Source: Chloroflexota bacterium (lineage in GTDB: Bacteria; Chloroflexota; Limnocylindria; QHBO01). From it: a stretch of 64,000 nucleotides of DNA. Positions 58,707 through 64,000 of the stretch are shown in pieces. The stretch spans positions 62,001-126,000 of the forward strand of contig JAILWI010000005.1 in assembly GCA_025699005.1 (NCBI GenBank), read 5' to 3'. The notes beneath the pieces are model-generated. The model saw only the letters and a list, made by a program, of their open reading frames with translations, was not told where the DNA came from and made no database searches. Position numbers and translations under genes: made by a program. Position 1 is the stretch's first letter. Each line of letters starts with the position of its first letter.

Positions 58707-61700
58707 CTATTCCTCAAAGCCCTGGAGATTGATTCCGCCGAGGTCCGGAAGCGGGTAGCTGCCGGTGTCCTCGATGAAGCGGATCTCCTCTTCGTTCTCG
58801 TTGAGAATCTCCACCGACAGACCGAGCGCCTGGAGCTCCTTGATGAGCACCTTGAACGACTCGGGCACGCCGGGCGGCTGGATCTCCTCGCCCTTGACGA
58901 TCGCCTCGTAGGTCTGAACGCGACCCATGACGTCGTCGGACTTCACGGTGAGGAGCTCCTGGAGGATGTTCGCGGCGCCGTACGCTTCGAGCGCCCACAC
59001 CTCCATCTCGCCGAAGCGCTGGCCACCGAACTGAGCCTTGCCTCCCAGCGGCTGCTGGGTGATGAGGCTGTACGGCCCGGTGGAGCGCGCGTGGATCTTG
59101 TCCTCCACCAGGTGGTGGAGCTTGAGCATGTAGATGTAGCCGACGGTGACGCGGTGATCGAACTGCTCGCCGCTGCGCCCGTCGTAGAGGACGGTCTTGC
59201 CGTCCTCGGCCAGGCCGGCGCGCTTCAGGGCACCGCGGATGTGCTCCTCGGTGGCCCCGTCGAAGACCGGCGTCGCCGCCTTCAGCCCGAGCGCCTGCAT
59301 CGCCCACCCGAGGTGGGTCTCCAGGATCTGGCCGATGTTCATTCGGCTCGGGACGCCGAGCGGGTTGAGCACGATGTCGACCGGCGTGCCGTCCGGCATG
59401 AACGGCATGTCCTCGACGGGCAGGATCTTCGCGATCACGCCCTTGTTGCCGTGCCGTCCGGCCATCTTGTCGCCGACGCTGATCTTCCGCTTCTGGGCCA
59501 CGCTGACCCGCACGAGGCGGTTCACGCCGGGGAGGAGCTCGTCGCCGTTGTCGCGGCTGAACTGCCGCACGTCGACCACGATCCCCCGCTCGCCGTGTGG
59601 CAGGCGCAGGCTCGAGTCACGGACCTCGCGCGCCTTCTCACCGAAGATCGCGCGGAGCAGGCGCTCCTCGGCGGTCAGCTCAGTCTCGCCCTTCGGCGTG
59701 ATCTTGCCGACCAGGATGTCGCCCGGCTTGACCTCCGCACCCTCGTAGATGATCCCGTCCTCGTCGAGGTTGCGCAGGCTCTCCTCGCCCACGTTCGGGA
59801 TGTCGCGCGTGATCTCCTCGGGACCCAGCTTGGTGTCCCGCGCCTCGATCTCGTGCTTCTCGATGTGGATGCTCGTGAACAGGTCGTCCTTGACGAGGCG
59901 CTCGCTCAGGACGATCGCGTCCTCGTAGTTGCCGCCCTCCCAGGGGAGGAAGGCCACGAGGATGTTCTGGCCCAGCGCCATCTCGCCGTCCTGGGTGCTG
60001 CTGCCATCGGCCAGGAGCTGATCGGCGGCGACGCGGTCGCCCACGTCGACGATCGGCCGCTGGTTGATGCAGGTGCCCTGGTTCGAGCGCAGGAACTTCT
60101 TGAGCCGATACACGTCGCGCTCGTCGCCCTCGTCGCGCTCGATCACGATGTGATCGGCGGTGACGCTGACGACGGTGCCGCCGTGCTTGGCCACGACCGT
60201 GCCCTGCGAGTCGAACGCGGCGCGGTACTCGACGCCCGTGCCCACGACGGGGGACTCCGGCTGGAGCAGGGGCACCGACTGCCGCATCATGTTCGAGCCC
60301 ATGAGCGCGCGGTTGGCGTCGTCATGCTCGAGGAACGGGATCATCGCGGTCGCGACGCTCACGATCTGCTTCGGGCTGACGTCCATGTAGTCGATCACGT
60401 CGACCGACTCCTCGAGGAACTTGTCCTTCCACCGGACGAGGACGCGCTCCTCGGTGAAGCGGCCGTCGTCGTCGAGCGCGGCGTTCGCCTGCGCGATGTG
60501 GAACTTCTCCTCCTCGGTGGCATCGAGGTAGACGATCTCGTCAGTGACGATGGGACGGATGCGGACCTGCGCCACCTTGGCGTCCTTGATCTGGCCCCAC
60601 AGCTTGTCGTCGATGGCGGCACCCGCCTTCGCGACGACCTTGCCGCCCTCCTTGAGTGCCAGGTCCTCGGCCAGGATCTGGCCCAGGGCATCGGCCTGCT
60701 TGTCACGGTGACCGACGTATCGGCGCACCTTGCGGTACGGCGTCTCGATGAAGCCGAACTTGTTGATCTTGCCGTAGGTCGCCAGTGAGCCGATGAGGCC
60801 GATGTTCGGACCCTCCGGCGTCTCGATCGGGCACATCCGGCCGTAGTGGCTCGGGTGCACGTCGCGGACGTCGAAGCCGGCGCGCTCGCGCGACAGGCCA
60901 CCCGGGCCCAGCGCGGAGAGGCGGCGCTTGTTCGTCAGCTCGGCGAGCGGGTTGGTCTGATCCATGAACTGGCTCAGCTGCGAGCCACCGAAGAACTCCT
61001 TCATCGCGGCCACCACGGGGCGGATGTTGATGAGGGTGTTCGGGGTCGCCTGGTCGGCATCGGTGATCGTCATCCGCTCCTTCACGACGCGCTCCATGCG
61101 GAGCAGGCCGATGCGGAACTGGTTCTGGATCAGCTCGCCGTTCGCGCGAATGCGACGGTTGCCGAGGTGGTCGATGTCGTCCGGCTCGCCGCGGCCGTTG
61201 TTCAGCTCGATGAGCTTGCCGATGATCGCGACGATGTCGTCGCGGCTGATCACGCGGCTGGCACGCGGGTTGGCGCTGTCCTCGGACGGGAGCTCGAACT
61301 TCAGCTTCGCGGCCACGTCGCCGAGTGCCTTGTTCAGCTTGTAGCGACCGACGCGACCGAGGTCGTAGCGGCGGAAGTTGAAGAAGAGGCTGGTGACGAG
61401 CGCACGGGCGTTGTCGACCGTCGGCGGATCACCGGGGCGAAGCTTCTTGTAGACCTCGATGAGGGCCTCGTCCTGGTTCTCGGCCGGGTCCTTCTCGAGG
61501 GTGAGCGCCACGTACGGGTGCTCGGGATTGTCATCGACCGGACCGAAGATCTTCTCGATCTCCGTGGTCTCCAGGCCGACGGCGCGAAGCAGCGTGGTGA
61601 CGGGGATCTTGCGCTTGCGATCGACCTTGACGCTGAGCAGGTCCTTGTTGCTGGTCTCGAACTCGAGCCAGGCGCCACGGTTCGGGATGACCTTGGCGGC

Positions 61701-62186
61701 ATGGAGCATCCGGCCGGTGGCCGGGTCCTCGGTCGCGGTGTAGTAGACGCCCGGCGAGCGGACGAGCTGCGAAACCACGACGCGCTCGGCACCGTTGATG
61801 ATGAAGGTGCCCTGCTCCGTCATCCATGGGAAGTCACCCATGAACACGGTCTGGTGCTTGACCTCGTCGGTCTCCTTGATGACGAGGTCGACCTCCACCT
61901 TCAGCGGACGCGCGAAGGTCAGGTCTCGAGTGCGGCACTCCTCCTCGTTGAACTTCGGATCTTCGAAGTAGAACTCGCGGAAGTGGAGCTCGAGATTCTT
62001 GCCGGTGAAGTCGGTGATCGGAGTGATCTCGTCCAACAGCTCACGGAGGCCGGTGGAGACGAACCACTCGAATGATTCGGTCTGCGTCTGGATCAGGTTC
62101 GGAAGCGGGAGAACCTCGGGGATGTGCGAGAAATTCTCACGGGTCGGGGCCAGCTCAAAACGGCCGGTCGACTCGGCCAAAGCCAT
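58707..62186 (-). CDS. rpoB: RNA polymerase subunit beta
   Basis: 1159 residues. Recognised by the Rif region [20 protein letters not shown] (ending at N419), [24 protein letters not shown]-type block read in parts, [19 protein letters not shown] and [20 protein letters not shown]. Asn419 sits where E. coli has His526, a position linked to rifampicin resistance; Asp409 (E. coli 516) and Ser424 (531) are the sensitive-type residues. The ATG has a strong promoter about 50-77 nt upstream, so transcription of rpoBC does not depend on rplJL. Confidence 0.98.
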   Translation of the reverse strand: MALAESTGRFELAPTRENFSHIPEVLPLPNLIQTQTESFEWFVSTGLRELLDEITPITDFTGKNLELHFREFYFEDPKFNEEECRTRDLTFARPLKVEVDLVIKETDEVKHQTVFMGDFPWMTEQGTFIINGAERVVVSQLVRSPGVYYTATEDPATGRMLHAAKVIPNRGAWLEFETSNKDLLSVKVDRKRKIPVTTLLRAVGLETTEIEKIFGPVDDNPEHPYVALTLEKDPAENQDEALIEVYKKLRPGDPPTVDNARALVTSLFFNFRRYDLGRVGRYKLNKALGDVAAKLKFELPSEDSANPRASRVISRDDIVAIIGKLIELNNGRGEPDDIDHLGNRRIRANGELIQNQFRIGLLRMERVVKERMTITDADQATPNTLINIRPVVAAMKEFFGGSQLSQFMDQTNPLAELTNKRRLSALGPGGLSRERAGFDVRDVHPSHYGRMCPIETPEGPNIGLIGSLATYGKINKFGFIETPYRKVRRYVGHRDKQADALGQILAEDLALKEGGKVVAKAGAAIDDKLWGQIKDAKVAQVRIRPIVTDEIVYLDATEEEKFHIAQANAALDDDGRFTEERVLVRWKDKFLEESVDVIDYMDVSPKQIVSVATAMIPFLEHDDANRALMGSNMMRQSVPLLQPESPVVGTGVEYRAAFDSQGTVVAKHGGTVVSVTADHIVIERDEGDERDVYRLKKFLRSNQGTCINQRPIVDVGDRVAADQLLADGSSTQDGEMALGQNILVAFLPWEGGNYEDAIVLSERLVKDDLFTSIHIEKHEIEARDTKLGPEEITRDIPNVGEESLRNLDEDGIIYEGAEVKPGDILVGKITPKGETELTAEERLLRAIFGEKAREVRDSSLRLPHGERGIVVDVRQFSRDNGDELLPGVNRLVRVSVAQKRKISVGDKMAGRHGNKGVIAKILPVEDMPFMPDGTPVDIVLNPLGVPSRMNIGQILETHLGWAMQALGLKAATPVFDGATEEHIRGALKRAGLAEDGKTVLYDGRSGEQFDHRVTVGYIYMLKLHHLVEDKIHARSTGPYSLITQQPLGGKAQFGGQRFGEMEVWALEAYGAANILQELLTVKSDDVMGRVQTYEAIVKGEEIQPPGVPESFKVLIKELQALGLSVEILNENEEEIRFIEDTGSYPLPDLGGINLQGFEE

Positions 62187-62235
62187 TCAGGACTCCTCGA
62201 AGAGGGCATGGTGGGGCGCGGACACGCGAACGAGG

Positions 62236-62263
62236 AGTATACCACCGCGTTCCGCTTCGTCAA
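62236..62263 (-). promoter_or_regulatory. Promoter of rpoBC
   Basis: TTGACG (62263-62258), 16 nt, TATACT (62241-62236) on the minus strand; predicted start near 62229, giving a leader of about 43 nt. The perfect palindrome GAAGCGCTTC lies just upstream (62266-62275), between the cyclase stop and the -35 element, and might be an operator or the end of the cyclase transcript. Confidence 0.87.
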
Positions 62264-62280
62264 CTGAAGCGCTTCTGAGC

Positions 62281-63090
62281 TCAGGCGTCGGCCCAGACGA
62301 GCTCGTAGACGCGGATCGTGTCGTTGAATCCCCGGATCATCGTCTCGCCACGGTCGACGAAACGCAGGCGCTTCCCCAGACTGAGGTCCCGGACGGCGCT
62401 CGAGCACAGCACGTGGTCTCCCTCCGCCTCCTGGCACAGGCGCGCGGCGAGCTGGACCACCGCGCCGAACAGGTCGCCGCCCTCGGTCACCGGCTCCCCC
62501 GCCGCCAGCCCGACGCGAAGGCTCAGCGGATTCGCGGCCGAGACGTTGTGATCGGCGACCTTCTGCTGGATGCGCACGGCGGCCGTCGCCGCATCGCCGA
62601 CGAGATTGAACGAGGCCATGATCCCGTCGCCGGTGTGCTTCACCTCCCGGCCGCCGTTCGCCGTCACCGCCTCACGAACGATGCGGTCGTGACTCCGGAG
62701 CAGCGCCATTGCCCCGGCGTCGCCGAGGCGCTGGGTCAGCGACGTCGATCCGACGATGTCGGTGAAGAGGATGGTCCGGAAAGCCGTCTCGATGAACGGC
62801 TCGCCGGTCGGGGGCTCGACGACGCGACCGAGGAACGCGTAGACCATCGAATCCTCGACCTCGATGATCCGGCTGGCGACCATGCCATGGGCTTCGCGGT
62901 GGACCGCTTCCACCGCGTCCTTCGACGGACCTCGCGCCAGGCAGAACGCGGTTCCGGCATCGGGATCGTGCCAGTAGGTGAGGTACTCGACGCCGAAGCG
63001 GTCCTGGATGGCCACATCGCGGACGTGTCCTTCCGCCACCTCCCGTGCTGTGGCCTCGGGGACCTCGTGGCGATCCATGTAGAGCGGCAT
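62281..63090 (-). CDS. DUF4242-type/class III nucleotidyl cyclase fusion
   Basis: 269 residues. Residues 1-80 (MPLYMDRHEVPEATAREVAE to VASRIIEVED) match the small DUF4242 ferredoxin-like domain, thought to bind metal or ligand. Residues about 104-265 are a class III cyclase: metal-binding D111 (FTDIVGSTSL) and D155 (KHTGDGIMASF), K151 and D206 favouring ATP, and R217 in VVQLAARL. The transition-state Asn usually found in VNxAAR is Gln213, so activity may differ. Soluble. ATG 63090 has GGAGGTG upstream. It lies between the rplL terminator and the rpoB promoter, which is an unusual place. Confidence 0.88.
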   Translation of the reverse strand: MPLYMDRHEVPEATAREVAEGHVRDVAIQDRFGVEYLTYWHDPDAGTAFCLARGPSKDAVEAVHREAHGMVASRIIEVEDSMVYAFLGRVVEPPTGEPFIETAFRTILFTDIVGSTSLTQRLGDAGAMALLRSHDRIVREAVTANGGREVKHTGDGIMASFNLVGDAATAAVRIQQKVADHNVSAANPLSLRVGLAAGEPVTEGGDLFGAVVQLAARLCQEAEGDHVLCSSAVRDLSLGKRLRFVDRGETMIRGFNDTIRVYELVWADA

Positions 63091-63251
63091 TGGCACCTCC
63101 GTGTGGGCCGATGCTAGTCGGCGCACGACGTCACGGTCATCCGATCCGGCTCGAAGCGCCGGCCACGGCCGCGTCAATCTACTGGATGATGGTCGCCTGA
63201 CGCCCCGCCAGGGTGTCGCATCGACGCGCGAGCAGGATCAGCGCATGAAGA

Positions 63252-63282
63252 AGCCGGCCCCCGATCGAATCGGGAGCCGGCT
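63252..63282 (-). terminator. Terminator of rplJL
   Basis: Two 14-nt arms (AGCCGGC...CCCGAT and ATCGGGAGCCGGCT) pair with one G-U and a 3-nt loop, 25 nt after the rplL stop. TCTTC follows on the minus strand. Confidence 0.75.
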
Positions 63283-63306
63283 CGTTCGCGCGTCGCGCGC
63301 AGAGGG

Positions 63307-63708
63307 TTACTTGACCTCGACGGTGGCGCCGGCCTCGGCCAGCTTCTCCTTCGCGGCCTCGGCCTCCTCCTTGGTGACGCCCTCCTTGACGGCCTTGGGG
63401 GCGGCGTCGACGAGGTCCTTGGCCTCCTTGAGGCCCAGGCCGGTGAGCTCGCGCACGGCCTTGATCACGAGGATCTTGTTCGCGCCGACGTCGGTGAGGA
63501 CGGCATCGAACTCGGTCTGCTCCTCGCTCGCGCCGGCAGCGGCACCGTCACCACCCGCGGCGGGGGCGCCGGCCGCAACGGCCACGGGGGCGGCGGCGGT
63601 CACGCCGTAGCGCTCCTCGAAGGCCTTCACGAGCTCGCTGAGCTCGAGGACGGTCATCGTGTCGATCGCCTCGAGGATCTGATCCTTGTCCAGGGTCTTG
63701 GTCGCCAT
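63307..63708 (-). CDS. rplL: 50S ribosomal protein L7/L12
   Basis: 133 residues. An N-terminal dimer domain ([26 protein letters not shown]), an Ala/Gly-rich hinge (about 34-63), and the factor-binding domain with [34 protein letters not shown], read in parts, ending GATVEVK. It recruits translational GTPases such as the EF-Tu and EF-G encoded nearby. It lies 39 nt after rplJ. Confidence 0.97.
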   Translation of the reverse strand: MATKTLDKDQILEAIDTMTVLELSELVKAFEERYGVTAAAPVAVAAGAPAAGGDGAAAGASEEQTEFDAVLTDVGANKILVIKAVRELTGLGLKEAKDLVDAAPKAVKEGVTKEEAEAAKEKLAEAGATVEVK

Positions 63709-63747
63709 CGGTGTATCGATCTCCTGTTCTGTGGTCTCGAGGCGGCG

Positions 63748-64000
63748 TCAGGCCGCGGTCTCGGTCGTTCGCTTCTTGTCGGCCACCGCGTTCAGCACAC
63801 CCACGAGGTTGCGCAGGTTCGCGGCGAGCACGCCGGCCATGCCGGTCATCGGAGCTGCCATCCCGCCGGCGATCTTGCCGAGCAGGACCTCGCGCGGCGG
63901 CAGCGTGGCCAGGCGGGTCAGCTGCGCGGCGTCGATCGCCTGGCTGCCGAGCATCCCACCTCGCACGGTGACGGTGCGCGAGTACGGTCGGAAGGCCTCG
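63748..64000 (-). CDS. rplJ: 50S ribosomal protein L10, C-terminal part
   Basis: Only the last 84 residues are in the window; the gene continues past the right edge. PYSRTVTVRGGMLGSQAID, LTRLATLPPREVLLGKIAGGM and the C-terminal helix LAANLRNLVGVLNAVADKK (the L7/L12 dock) identify L10. rplJ-rplL is the normal order. Confidence 0.93.
   Translation of the reverse strand, partial: EAFRPYSRTVTVRGGMLGSQAIDAAQLTRLATLPPREVLLGKIAGGMAAPMTGMAGVLAANLRNLVGVLNAVADKKRTTETAA

Overview
The window is a G+C-rich bacterial chromosome segment, roughly 70% G+C by eye, coded almost entirely on the minus strand. Only three genes of normal size and one possible leader peptide lie on the plus strand. Gene content and order, a 15-residue insertion in ribosomal protein S12, a long coiled-coil insertion in RpoC and a c-di-AMP/amino-sugar cluster fit a Chloroflexota bacterium, perhaps of the Limnocylindria/Thermomicrobia side. 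This placement is inference from remembered families, not a computed phylogeny. Most genes overlap by 4 nt (ATGA, GTGA or TTGA), so many true starts are GTG or TTG codons inside the overlap. No tRNA, rRNA, CRISPR array, insertion sequence or phage gene was seen, and no gap between genes exceeds about 300 nt.

Region 1 (1-7453, minus): recO, glyQS, a SnoaL-like protein, a TPR protein and an AAC(2')-like acetyltransferase form one chain of overlapping genes. Pyruvate phosphate dikinase and the start of a membrane pyrophosphatase follow, a pair linked by pyrophosphate. Region 2 (7463-9079, plus): an imperfect palindrome, a possible proline-periodic leader peptide, a polyprenyl synthetase and TspO. 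Region 3 (9069-16740, minus): tsaE-tsaB-rimI-tsaD-rsmA-ispE-ridA-glmU and a CorC/HlyC-type protein, i.e. t6A tRNA modification, 16S rRNA methylation, isoprenoid and UDP-GlcNAc synthesis.

Region 4 (16753-23165, minus) is the least understood part. Eight tightly packed genes encode a macro-domain protein, a 92-aa protein, two membrane proteins with a soluble domain between terminal helices, two six-helix membrane proteins, a GlmL/MutL-like actin-fold ATPase and a 344-aa protein with barrel-sandwich and KOW-like parts. No cobalamin mutase gene is nearby. This is the best candidate for an undescribed system. It follows region 5 (23198-30985, minus): cdaA-cdaR-glmM-glmS-acpS-nnrD-alr, which couples c-di-AMP synthesis to cell-wall precursor supply.

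Region 6 (31037-54055, minus) is a nearly unbroken str-S10-spc-alpha supercluster: rpsL-rpsG-fusA-tuf-rpsJ through secY-adk-map, then infA-rpmJ-rpsM-rpsK-rpsD-rpoA-rplQ-truA-rplM-rpsI, ending at a strong hairpin. It is broken once, between map and infA, by a plus-strand membrane-protein gene sharing its stop site with map. Region 7 (54088-64000, minus) holds rpoC, rpoB, a DUF4242-type/class III nucleotidyl cyclase gene set between rplL and the rpoB promoter, rplL and the end of rplJ. Strong sigma70-type promoters with a TATACT -10 element are visible before rpsL, rpoB and infA.
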